Source: Ascaris suum (Eukaryota; Nematoda; Chromadorea; Rhabditida; Ascarididae). From it: a DNA stretch of 64,000 bases. A program made the position numbers and the translations under genes. This document shows positions 13,849 to 26,577 of the stretch, piece after piece. The DNA is taken from NCBI GenBank assembly GCA_013433145.1, contig CM024175.1, positions 1,491,016 through 1,555,015 of the forward strand, written 5' to 3'. The notes under the pieces are model-generated. The model worked only from the letters and a program-made list of their open reading frames with translations, was not told where the DNA came from and searched no databases. Every line of letters starts with the position of its first letter. Position 1 is the stretch's first letter.

Positions 13849-15086
13849 ATCTGCAAGAAACTTGAACTTTTTTATAACGAAATACCCAAACTAACTTATT
13901 ATAAATACTCTTACCCGTCAAATCCCATAATATCCGCACAAAAAACAAGTTGCAACCAAGACCGCTCGTTCAAACAACAACTCGACGATTTAGCAACGAT
14001 TTCCAAGCGGACACGATCAATTGTACATAGAATGTTGGCAACGTGCCAGTATGTTCCATTCAAGACCCACATCAAAGGCGCCAATAAATAAAGCTACAAG
14101 AGGTAGATAGGCAATGAGCTGTGGTGATCCCCAGTAGACTACTTCGACTCTCCCGTGTTTCTTCGGTTCCACACGGTCTCCATTTCTACGCCGTCACTGC
14201 CAGACTTACAACAAATACAGTTGCATGGAAGATTATCGGAAATCCTTCGTTTGCTTACTGTCATCTCATTTGGGGATACAGTTCGATCACCGTCTGTGAG
14301 AAAGGATGTTTAGATCACTAAGAAAGTTCAACGGCGCTTCATTGAGATGCCTTTTAGGAAAGTATTTCGTGAATCATTCTCAGGCACTCCTTCCTCTCAG
14401 CTTAAGGAACCGAGGAGGTTAGAGGAGGGAAGAAGAAAGTTGATGGCAAAAAGTTGCATCTATTTCACGTAGAACAGTTTTTTAATTAGCATCGATGGGG
14501 ATACGAAAGAATGCATAAGATTTCGCACACGACTTTAGAAAAACAAACAATGTAATTTAAGTAACAATGCATTTCTTCGCATGTTTATTGTTTTTTGCTA
14601 ATTCAGAGAACCGGTTCGTCAGGTGATATCGATGCACTAGGATGTGTTATGTCAGCTCATCTGGGACAGGATCATTCGATGTCAGGTAACGGCTTGCACT
14701 AACTTCCTGTCTCCGTCAACTTCTGCTATCTGTGTTATTGTGGATTCAACTCATCTCTCCTTTCGAAACACGTGGAGAACAGTCCTTTATCGGAAATCGA
14801 AGAGATCCTCAGGAAAAGTGGAAGGAACCCTGTACAAAACTTGCGGTTACGAAATCGATAAAGGGTATTAGTTGTGTCCTCCGTACTTCCGTCCTTTCCA
14901 AGTGGAACGCTTGAGGATGTTCCAGAAGCGTGCTCGCTGTGCTTGCAGGTTTATTTTAAGATGATATCATGTCCACATATATCTGCCTATGTTGCAAAGA
15001 ACGGATCAATTGTAAAAGGTTTGCGCATGAATTTGGTTGGTATTATTCTGCTTATTGTTTACTGGTTGCTTATGGTCGAATGGTGA
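13849..15086 (+). pseudogene. Probable decayed or unrecognised gene: coding-like frames broken by single stops
   Basis: One frame is open for 80 codons (13849-14088), then 61 codons (14128-14310) and 52 codons (14314-14469). Three stops are clustered at 14089-14127 and a lone TAG sits at 14311. A second frame runs 14607-15086, interrupted by single TAA codons near 14704 and 14865. The translated text looks like real protein: polar and helix-like, for example QQLDDLATISKRTRSIVHRM, VQRRFIEMPFRKVFRESF, GDIDALGCVMSAHLGQDHS and SEIEEILRKSGRNPVQNL. The segment 14607-14685 is also framed by an acceptor (attcag) and a donor (gtaacg). I recognise no family. It could be a decaying gene, a degraded retroelement, or real exons with short introns; no intron I tried between the 80- and 61-codon segments restores the frame. 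Confidence 0.4.
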
Positions 15087-16367
15087 GAACGCAAAAAGCG
15101 CATACCTGGCGTGTTTTCTTGCTTCTTTCTTCATGCTTTTCAAACAGTTGTTGGTGCATCATATGCTGTGTCGCAATTTTGTTCCGCTCCTCTTTATTGT
15201 TCTCTCACTGTATTTATGAGTAATTCGATATAGATTGCGGTCGTTTGAAGTATATTTTTATTGTTGTTTGTGCTTTAAATATTGTAATAGATATTTTTTT
15301 GGAATTTTTCGGTGTTTGCCTAGGTACAGCAAAGCACTTCCAAAACAAGTTGAAGGAGAAGGCCTACAAATAGATATATCCATCTCTCGATCACGATCAA
15401 GCTACTACCCTTCAACACATTTCTTTAAACAACACCTAAAAGTCGTATGGATTTGTATTGCGTTCATATGGTTTGCAGTTGTTTATGAGGGATGAGAAAG
15501 TCTGCGCGGAAGTGTGGCATACATATTTGCAACAAACTTAGCGACTTTTTAGGTGAGTATTTGCGTTGTATTCTCACTCAAACTGCCATCAGGCGCAATA
15601 AAGCGCAGCCAACTTATGCTAGAGTGGAAATAATTTTACGCTGATATCTCTAATGAGTACCACTTTTCAACGTGTCTGATTTGTGGGTGCTTTTTTTTTT
15701 GCGAAAACCACTTCATTGTGATCCCTATGTTTATATTTTCTTCATTTATGATGTTGTAATTCAGCTGATTGCCCGTCGAGAAACTTGTTTGCTATTTTCG
15801 CGATAAGAAATCATTTAACGTCGATGATTTTTTTTTAATCTGTAAAATTCGATGACTATAAATAAATGAAAAATCAGAAAATATTACAACATTTCACTAT
15901 GAGTTTATTTTCTCAATTCATTGTTTTTTTTGCAATAAACAGCTATTCAGATATTTCTTTCTCTCTCTAACTTTAATTTTTTTCTTTTACTTAAATTTCT
16001 TAACCTTTATTTTTATTTGTTTTTTCTACAATTATTATATAAGCATTTTCTAAATATTTTCTGAAAATATTACAAATTCTTAGTTCTAATATCTTTATGA
16101 GAAAAAATATTTCAAAGAGTTGGTTTTTTTTTCAATATTTCAATTTCAAAGTTTTTAGAATTCAAAAATTTCGGCAATATTCAAATTTCGGGAAATATAT
16201 TGAAAACTCAACAGACATATTCTAGAGATAAAATAATTTAAAGAGATTATTGCAAATAGAAAAATTCATCCATATTTCGAGTTGTTTATAAATCAAACGT
16301 TTTCACATTTTGAAGTTCTAAGAGCATTTCCGCTTATCGTATATCGAGTAGAACTTTTGACGACTCT
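15087..16367. other. Intergenic, AT-rich, no supported gene
   Basis: Very T-rich between about 15780 and 16260, with oligo-T runs. Only short chance frames are present, and the open frame at 15235-15495 has no recognisable content. Confidence 0.5.
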
Positions 16368-16513
<146 letters not shown>

Positions 16514-16625
16514 TTACAGGTACTCGCCTTATCTCAGTGAGTGTATCATGATTACGCAAACATATTTGATTGTCTGAAGTCGTCAAATCTTCATTTGAGT
16601 AACATTAAGATCATTATAGAAAAAT

Positions 16626-17696
16626 ATGTCGAATTTGTTTATCTATCGAGCGAGCCTTATATTTATTGTTTTTCTATTGGTGGCGATGGTTTCTTCGTCA
16701 GTGCTACCAGCCCCGTATACCTGGAAACGGAGGTAAATACTCCTATACACAAATTAAAAGCTTCTATTAAAATAGAAGCATTTGCATTAGGTTAGCTACA
16801 TCTATTTTTGAAAAAACCCATAGTGGCAATGTTCTGTCATATATAGTGGCAATATATACCCTGAGTTGGTTAGTGGGTTTATTGCTGAAGAATTTAGGGG
16901 ACAGCTGTTACTTGTAAGGCAAATGTAAGATGATGCTCAAACAAAACCATAACCGGAAATAACGGTGCAAGAAACCTTCTAATTTCTATTGCATTTAGCT
17001 GCAATTGTGAGATTGCTTAATTCCTACTCATTTTCCTGATGCATATGACGTTGAATTCAACATGATTTCGATCCGAAAGATCAGAAAGTTTTTCCCATCA
17101 TTACGTAATTTGCTGAAATAACTTATGTGAAATTATTGTATTACTTGAATATCTCTATGTTTAAGTGATAAAGTTTTGACAGGCAAATATTAAAATATCA
17201 GCGTGCAATCTAAGCAATAAAGCGACTGCTTTGTAACAGTTATTGTGCTCAGTTTTTTCATGCCCGATTAAGCATTAAAGCAAAATACATTCATTCTATA
17301 GAAGTTCTTTCCAGTTTCTTGTGCAAAGTTGCGACATACTGTTATCTTTCTGCATATTCGATCGTATTTATGTCTCCTCTATTCGCAGGTTGGCCGGGTT
17401 GCACTAGTCTAGCGACTATTAAAACTGCAAAATTGAAGTTTGACTGAACCGTTTTTCTCTCTCAAAAAACAAACTTTCACAAAAGTAATTTATAGCTTGA
17501 AATTTTTTAATGTCTTCACTGTTCGGGGAAGAATTTCAGGACTAGATTCCGAAGGCAACTTGATCTTGTCTTCAGTAATCCAGGTGGCGGACCTATGAGG
17601 TTGACCGGATTCGGATGGGACGGAAGAATATTCGACCCTAGTATGGGTCCTGGCAGCTATACGCCTACTGCAGACATTGTACAATTGAACTTATAA
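16626..17696 (+). CDS. Short secreted peptide precursor, copy 1 (two exons, 87 residues)
   Basis: Exon 1 is 16626-16732 and ends in phase 2 at a gtaaat donor. Exon 2 is 17540-17696, after a T-rich acceptor ending in ttcag. Residues 1-25 form a signal peptide with a strongly hydrophobic core (LIFIVFLLVAMV). A short propeptide with a KRR run follows, then TRFRR. The dibasic RR immediately precedes QLDLVFSNPGGG, so processing would give a 46-residue peptide starting with Gln (possible pyroglutamate) and ending DIVQLNL. A GWDGRIFDPSM block sits in its middle. The mature part matches the second copy at 23014-24852 at 29 of 45 aligned positions, with the same intron phase. There is no cysteine in the mature region and no C-terminal amidation glycine. 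An AATAAA lies at 17812. I recognise no family; a neuropeptide or peptide-hormone role is inference. Confidence 0.72.
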
Positions 17697-17811
17697 GAAA
17701 ACTTCGATACGAATACACTAATTCAATGCGTTAATTGAACGCTTGTTTACAATTATTTATGCATAATTTGCTTCATCTGATAATTTCTTAGTAAATATTT
17801 TCGAAAATTTG

Positions 17812-17817
17812 AATAAA
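17812..17817 (+). terminator. Polyadenylation signal AATAAA of peptide gene copy 1
   Basis: Canonical hexamer about 115 nt after the stop codon at 17694-17696, on the same strand. Confidence 0.45.
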
Positions 17818-18304
17818 ATAATTAAAATATTTTCTACTCTATCGTCTATATCGTCAAGCTAATATATCCAATCATATTCACCAAAGGTGATTGATAGCAA
17901 ATAAAGCTGAGTGTGAAAAAATAAATTCAAAATTCACAACGATGATAGAATTGCAATTAAGTCTACATCATATTTCGGCACAATAGAAACATTGAAATAT
18001 TATCGTTTGAACAGAAATTATTTTACCCTTTACAGAGGATATAATCCGATAACATTTAAGGCAAAAGATGAATAAAGTTACACTTAAAATGTAAATAAAG
18101 TCGCTTAGAAAGTTTTCCGGTGAAACCGATTATAGAATATTCTTGTATGAAAGTGTATAAGTATGAGAAGTAAAGGAAACCCTTTTCCTGTCTATCGACA
18201 GTTGGTGCATTTTTGTTTTGACAGATTAGAACGCTTATAACAAAAGGTTAGCCATATTTGGTTCCATATACCTAAATGCAATGCTGTCAAACAGAATGAA
18301 TCGC

Positions 18305-18377
18305 TTCCTATTGCCGGAAATCAAACCCGGATCGCGTGCGGGGAAACGACCAATCGTAGCCAATAGGCCACGTGAGA
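18305..18377 (-). pseudogene. Decayed tRNA-Glu copy
   Basis: Aligned on the minus strand with the intact tRNA-Glu at 18462-18533 this keeps most of the A box, much of the T arm (CCGGGTTtGATTtCCGG) and the 3' end. Substitutions disrupt the acceptor stem (TCTCACG against CAATAGG) and the anticodon arm. It lies 84 nt downstream of the intact gene in the same orientation, so a local tandem duplication followed by decay is the likely history. Confidence 0.8.
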
Positions 18378-18461
18378 CCCATTCGAACGACAGGTCATGG
18401 AGTTCTTCAATAGCACGGTAAAAGGAGCTCTTGAAAGAAGAGCTGCACACTTCTTCCGTCC

Positions 18462-18533
18462 TTCCCATGCCGGGAATCGAACCCGGGCCGCGTGGGTGAA
18501 AGCCACGAATCCTAACCACTAGACCACATGGGA
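18462..18533 (-). tRNA. tRNA-Glu (anticodon UUC)
   Basis: A 72-nt cloverleaf on the minus strand. The acceptor TCCCATG pairs perfectly with CATGGGA, with discriminator A. The A-box region is TGGTCTAGTGGTTAGGA, the anticodon stem-loop is CGTGG-CTTTCAC-CCACG (anticodon TTC), and the T arm is CCGGG-TTCGATT-CCCGG. There is no intron and no CCA is encoded, as expected for a nuclear eukaryotic gene. It decodes GAA (and GAG by wobble). It lies between the two secreted-peptide genes, with a degenerate copy 84 nt downstream. Confidence 0.97.
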
Positions 18534-20013
18534 TCCACTAAACCCAGTCGTGATGTTTTTCAGAAGGATGATATCAGGAAGCTCATAAAAATGGAGCGAG
18601 AAGTCATTCAGGCAGCCAAAAGTTGAGATTTGCTAAGGATATCGAATTTCAAAATTGACATTTGATGTCATTTTCAATCTCTAAATTTTATGGAATCATT
18701 TATAAAATATTATTGCTGAATAAAGCTTTTAAGGTGAATCGCATAAAAAGTGCCGACTTGTATACTTGTTAGCGTATGTATACAACAAATATGCAAGAGC
18801 ATTTCCGATGGAAATTGTCTCTAAGAGTGCTGAAGATTTTTTTAGATATTTTAGCTCGAGAAAAAATTGCAGCCACAAGATCTGCTTATGAAAAAAGGTT
18901 AGTAAAGCAAGATTAGTAAAGCATTAGTAAAGCAGTAAGACAGCTTTAGAGTTGCACCTATAGGTCAAGCAAAGAAAAGGGGAGGACGATAATAAAGATA
19001 GAAAAAGCGAATGTCAAAAATTGGGACTTTTCGTATTATTTGTTGGGTCTTTTAGTCAACTTCAACTCAGGATCTACTGCCAATCCGGACACTTTTAGGT
19101 GCGGCGTATAGCAGCACTTAGCAAGAGAATCTTTTAAGGAAATGATGAGCTTATGAGAGCGACAAGAATTTCCAAAGTATCGAAGGGAGTAACGACTCAA
19201 AGAGTCAACTTCATGTTGACTTAGGCTGTCCAGAGCTTTGATGAACAGCATCTGAGTGGAAAGCTGAAATTCTTGGGGTTACGGCACGTCTTTTAACACT
19301 GTTATGCAGTTGCTGTCCCAGTGGTCAGAAAACGCTAATTGCGCCACACGTTGACCTCTTAAATTCGATTTCGTCGCAATCGTGTTCTCTATGCACAAGC
19401 GTTATGACGTTTAAAGGTGGAATTGAGACTTAAAGAGCACAAAAATATTCACATCTCAGTGAATCGATTTTCAAATTCACATAGAACTATATCAATGGTT
19501 TGTTCAAAAGACATCTTTAACTTCAAGCACCCTTTCAAATGCATAATGCTTCTACAGAGGACGGTATATTACATTGAACTGAGATTTAGAAGGCGTGTAG
19601 CTCCGTCCCATGATTCACGAGTAATTTATCAAACCGGAATCATTTGGCTATTCTCATCAAACTATAAGCCTTTTATGCCGTTTAAATAATTTTGTGTCCG
19701 CACTATAGCCTTCCAGAATGAATCTATGCGCTGCAATTGTGTGAAAAGAAAGAATCTAGATGCGACAATGGAATGTTGCAAGTTCCCGAGCTGTTTGAAT
19801 AGGTATGATGGAATGGATGATACAGTGAACGAGAAAGCCAATTTGTCCACTCGTTCCTCCTTTCACTTTGCAAAAGGCTACGGAGACTATATCCCTAGTA
19901 TTGAAGTAGAATTCTGTGCGATGAGACGCTTTTGTCTGAACACATGAGAACCCTTTGTATTTAGGTCATACTTTCTAAAAGGAAAAGAAGGCTGATCCTT
20001 ATTTATAAAACTG
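18534..20013. other. Intergenic, no supported gene
   Basis: A short tandem of three ttagtaaagca units lies at 18899-18939. Open frames such as 19417-19689 (plus) and 19036-19251 (minus) show no family content or convincing splice context. Confidence 0.5.
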
Positions 20014-20366
20014 TTGTGACTGGCAGCGCCGGCGTTAAGGAGACGGAATGTGTGCAGAGGGCAGAAGCCGATAACCGCATGTCGATGCCGATATGTGGGA
20101 CTACAAGTAAGATAGAAACAGTAATTTATGGGGTAGCACCACGCCACCATACACAAAGAGAAGCAAAAACGTATGAACGGACCGAAGTTCAATTTATACA
20201 TGACTCAGATATCGCCTGGGGCGGCACAAGAGCACATAAATCGATCACTGACATCATGTGAAGAACGATAAACGGGAATCGACTATGTGAGTAAATGTGA
20301 TCACTGCAGTGTTAGATCACAAATGCATATCTTGGGTTAGCTCTTTGATGCGATGCCTAACAAAAA
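20014..20366 (+). repeat. Dispersed repeat family 1, copy A
   Basis: Diverged relative of 33974-34332. Shared pieces, in the same order, include ctggcagcg followed by a gttaaggagac-like stretch, then gcacataa(a/g)tcgatca, then atcttgggtt followed by a block starting tcttt or ccttt. It is more GC-rich than its surroundings and carries no long frame of its own, so it is probably a non-autonomous element. Confidence 0.6.
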
Positions 20367-22452
20367 CCATCGTAGCTGACTGGTGTCAAAATTAAGTGGA
20401 TATGTGCCTTTGGAATTTACACCTCTGTATTGGAATTTCCATGGAGTTTTTGCCCTTTCCTAATTTTTCAGTTACGAAAAAGTTGTGCAACATCATCTCT
20501 TAAATTTCACGAATTCTTATGTACTTGTTCTTTTCAATTTATTCTCACCCATGATTGCCTTATACATTGCACAGATCAACGTTTCTGCTGAATGCTAATG
20601 TGCGAGCCGGATAGGAAAAAACGTCTGCATATGCATTGTTTCAACATTTTTTCTTGTTATATGCACGCACCATAAATTGACCTGTATTTGAAAAGATTAT
20701 AGCCTCAGATATTCGAATGTCGACTTTCATCTTTCCATATGAACGAATTGTTCTAAAACAGCAAATAACGTTCCATATTTCTTGGTTGTCATTTTTCTAA
20801 CGTCTAAAAAAGCCTAGCCAAGAAAGCCACTACAACGATGCTTTACAGCAAATTAATAATGACATGAAAGCATCATTAATTGCTGTTCTTGTAGCATTGT
20901 AGCACAAAAATCCAATCTTAATCAAAAACCCAATGAATTTATGGCGTCTATCATATATTTTAGTATGCGACAATCTAAGAGATCTCTCACAGTAACGTTG
21001 AAGGTTGTTCTTTCCGCTTAAAAGCAAATCCACTTCAAGTGAATAAATGAAGTAGAATGTGTGCACTGATGCAAGCAATAAGGCCTTTCTGATCACATTT
21101 CCTCTTAACAGCGCACGTCTCTTGTCTGAAAACAAAATTAACACGGCATGTATACGAAGCGCATTAAGCCGATCGTCTCTATAGCACAAAATTTTCCGTT
21201 CCCATATTAAAGCTTTTGCATCATTTCTACAGAGATTCATGCCAATCTCCATTTCTCGAACTTTTACAAAATGTGCACTGCATTCATAGTTTCGATGCCT
21301 GTGGATTTAACAGCAACTTCGTTTGTAATTTTTCCATTCTTCAGAACCAGATTTCCTTGCTGAAATGTTATTCTATCTTTTCCTATGCCTCGAATCGCCG
21401 ACCTTCTCTTCAAACAGTCAAATTTAGAAAATTGTTTTTCATTTCTGCGAGTTATGACCGACTATCCTAGCGATCAATCACCGCCTCACACAATAAAATT
21501 CTATGAATCACATCGCAGCACAAAATCAAACAAATTTAATTCCAAATGTTGCAATAATTCTTTCTCTATCATTTCAAAGTCCTTTTCAGCAAATATTAAT
21601 TAATTTTCGTATTCCTTTGTGGCAAATAATTGAATCGTTAAAAATATACATATTTTTTTTCACCTACGTATTTGCAGGTGTCTATGCGTCACTGAAAAGA
21701 ATTCGAAGAAAAACAAAGAACTTTTATTACACATTCGATGTGTTCAACATTCGATCAAGGTCATTCTGAGGTGAGAAATTACGATGAGTATAAACTGCAC
21801 TAAAGTTCTAAGTACTTGTTCCGCATCTGTTTTCACTGCTATTCTCAATCGCTTTCTCTGCAAAATCTGTAACCTTTTAATGCTCATTTAAAGATTGCTT
21901 AATGCCACCAGTGCAGGCACTACATGTGCACATGTTTCCTTGAGGATACTTCTAATGGATCTTTTGTTATATAGGTCTGACTTTCGTCTAAAAATAAGAC
22001 TAAAGCAATAATTGTGATCTCTAGTAATAATTGAAAGAATAATTTAAGTAATAGGTGAGAAGTAATAATAATTTATGATCTCGATAACTTGAGAATTAAA
22101 ATATGAAACTAGTTCCATGCTCTAGTTGTAATGATTTAACGCCTCACAATACTGCACAGAGAGAGTTACTATCATTCTAGTGCTTTGAATAGCTAGAGTA
22201 TCGCAATAAAAATCCTGAAATAAATGATTATATGTGATCGAAAAACGAAGTCAATTTACCGTTTATACTGCAATAATGCAATTCATACAAAATATCAGAG
22301 GTGAATAAAGGTTTCACTTAAATCAGCAAATAGATCGTTTTAAATTGGCCGTTTGAAACGTCTTAAACAAGTCATATATAGCGTATGTTTTAGTGGTATG
22401 CTTTGACAAATTTGCATGCTCGTGTTTGATGTCATTTCGCCTGATGTAGGAA
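20367..22452. other. Intergenic, no supported gene
   Basis: The longest frame is a 140-codon minus-strand frame at 20830-21252. It starts with ATG but has mixed composition and no recognisable motif, so I do not call it a gene. Confidence 0.45.
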
Positions 22453-22518
22453 GCTGGCCATTTATGAGCGACTTGGCCAATTATGAATAACTTGGCCATT
22501 TAAGAGCGACTTGGCCAG
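22453..22518. repeat. Short tandem repeat, about 20-bp unit
   Basis: Four occurrences of c(t)tggcca at regular spacing, with units of the type cttggccatttaagagcga. It sits about 0.5 kb upstream of the second secreted-peptide gene. Confidence 0.8.
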
Positions 22519-23013
22519 CTTTTCTACTTCATTTTACAAATGGTGCTCTTCTTTGGTATATGGAAACTTATCAAAACAATAGTAATTGTTGTTTTCTGTG
22601 TTATTATCTTTCAGCGATTTTTGTCACGTCATCCTCTTGGTGCTTCTTTTTGTGCATATTTCTTTGTGACGTATTGTGAAGTTATTGCCATTCCTCTCTT
22701 TCCTTCCCTCTCTCACCTTTCTCCGTCTTAAAAATGATGAGAGGGCAATCTTTAAGCATCTAACGATTTTCTGTTTTATATGTCAAGAATCTATGGACAA
22801 TGAAATTTCATCTTCAATTAAACGGAGGTGATTCTATTCTCCAATAGTGATTAAGGGTGAATTGAAGCGCGAGTGAAAAACTAAACCGGTGGAGAGTGCG
22901 CTTCTATAGTTGTGGTTTTTCGTTATGCTCTCTATGGAACAATGTCAGTAAAAAGCGGTTACTGCACTTCATTGCAATTTTATAGGACATTCGTCGAAGA
23001 GTCGAATTGCGGA

Positions 23014-24852
<1,839 letters not shown>

Positions 24853-26145
24853 TCGTCAACAATTTCTTTAACAATATCGATTGCTATTGTTCCTGTTCTA
24901 AGTGTTCTTTTCAGTGGGTGGATTAGTATTTCGTCGCTATTGTAAGCGCTGGTTGCCGATCGTTGGTTGGTTGTATCCTATGATTTTCCGAGATGTTTCT
25001 ATTAACTAGCATATGTTATTTATCGAAATATACATTTCAATATGTAAAGATTAGATATCGTCTGATTAAAAAAAAAAATTCAAGCGAGCCGATTTGAAGC
25101 ATTGCAAATCGCATTGCAAATAGAACTTTTTTCTATACGATATTGTGTGAAATTTCAAAAATTTTATGCAACTGCACAATTCAACAATTGATTTTATTCA
25201 TTCTCTGTAATTTAGGCGGTGTTTGCGAGAAAGGTGGGGGGGGGGGGGGGAAACTTTTTTAAACGTTCTCATATATCTTCGAAGGCAATGAAATCATGCT
25301 AAAAATATCATGATTTGTCTAACGGTAGCATTCAAAAGCACTATTCATGAGAAGCAAGGATTCCATCAAGTCAAAGGTCAGCACTATAAGCATGAAGAAT
25401 GTATCGATCATTTTTACCAGAAATTTTTCGTTTTTATCGTTTGGCTTCGTGCTTTTCTATAGTTTCTACATTGAACAATCGGCGACAAATAGCCGATCCC
25501 CTAGATTTTCCAATGTTTCCTATTGATGCGTGTGATTAATACTAACCACGTAAACCAGAATAATGAAATTCTATGAATATTATCATCTGTTGCAAAAGAT
25601 AATCGTTCATCCGGATATTATCAAATTTCATCGTCAATTTCGACTTTCAAGAGGGATTTTTGTGAAAAATTTTATTCCAAAATTATAGCAAAATGATTTT
25701 CACTGTCATTTTTTATTTCCCAGATCTTCATTGAAAAGTGATTTTTACGAAAATTTTGGAATGACTGATTTCCAATACATTAGTGAATAAAGTTTTGACT
25801 ACATTCTTCTCATTATACAAGTGCACTTAGCTCAGTTCATGGATGAGCGCTTATAAATATGTAAATATGGAAATATGGAAAAAGGTGACCTTTTTTTTTA
25901 AAATACAGTAGCACAGCCACATCGCAATACAGCAGCTTTAATGCGATTACCGATATTAAGAGCCAATATACGCAAATTGCCGATTACAATGTTTCAACTG
26001 GAATGCAGCTTCTTGCTGTCATAAGACAATAAGAAATGTTTCGTACTACACTGCAGAGTAAAGTGTTTTCTTCCGATGCATAGTTCATTAAAAACTTTGA
26101 ATTTGAGCATTAAACACATATGAGATTTTTAGAGTTCTTCACTTG
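24853..26145. other. Intergenic, no supported gene
   Basis: 3' flank of the second peptide gene, AT-rich. It contains a 15-base G run at 25236-25250, a likely assembly or polymerase-slippage hotspot. No RNA gene is seen. Confidence 0.5.
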
Positions 26146-26577
26146 CTAGAATAGAAGCGGAGTACTGTGAAATAATATGTCCTGAGATGTGGTGCGTGGG
26201 TGCTCGCTGAGGTAAATTACTATCGCTAATGCACAAATTTCATTAAGCAGACTAATAGTAGTAAAGAAACGGAAGCCAAATGAAACGTAACTGAAAGCAA
26301 CAACTATAACGATAGGACGTGAAAAGTGCACGATTATGAGAAGAACAGCACGTTGAAATGATTTAAAAAAAAAAGCGTGTTCGGTATAATGATCGTATTT
26401 GAATTTCTTAGTATAGGAATCTGGATTTGAGGCAATGAAGGACGCGATCATAGAAATAGGATAGTTGACTATAGAATAAAAGAAAGAACTTGAGCTTTCA
26501 ATAAAGTATTTGAATTGTTCTCTAAGTGGATATTGAAGACTCCCTCTGAGGGGGACGCTGTGAAACTGCTGTATCAC
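26146..26577 (-). CDS. Hypothetical membrane-type open frame, 143 codons
   Basis: It opens with a GTG (no ATG at the start) and ends in TAG. Two to three hydrophobic stretches are visible (AVLLIIVHF, PIVIVVAFSYVSFGF, ICALAIVIYLSE), followed by a polar tail. This resembles the last membrane helices of a nematode serpentine receptor in general character, but I cannot match a family, and no partner exon was found. It could be an exon, a relic or chance. Confidence 0.2.
   Translation of the reverse strand: MIQQFHSVPLRGSLQYPLREQFKYFIESSSSFFYSIVNYPISMIASFIASNPDSYTKKFKYDHYTEHAFFFKSFQRAVLLIIVHFSRPIVIVVAFSYVSFGFRFFTTISLLNEICALAIVIYLSEHPRTTSQDILFHSTPLLF

Noticed and set aside
16541..16795. 84-codon plus-strand frame overlapping the first peptide exon
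   Set aside because: Another frame gives a clean signal peptide, a donor site and a paralogue, so this one is a shadow.
20830..21252. 140-codon minus-strand ATG frame
   Set aside because: No recognisable motif, no splice context and no strand bias in composition.
25236..25250. Poly-G runs here, at 29427-29440 and near 33937-33948 as possible quadruplex elements
   Set aside because: They are single uninterrupted runs, more likely slippage or assembly-prone homopolymers; no four-tract pattern is present.
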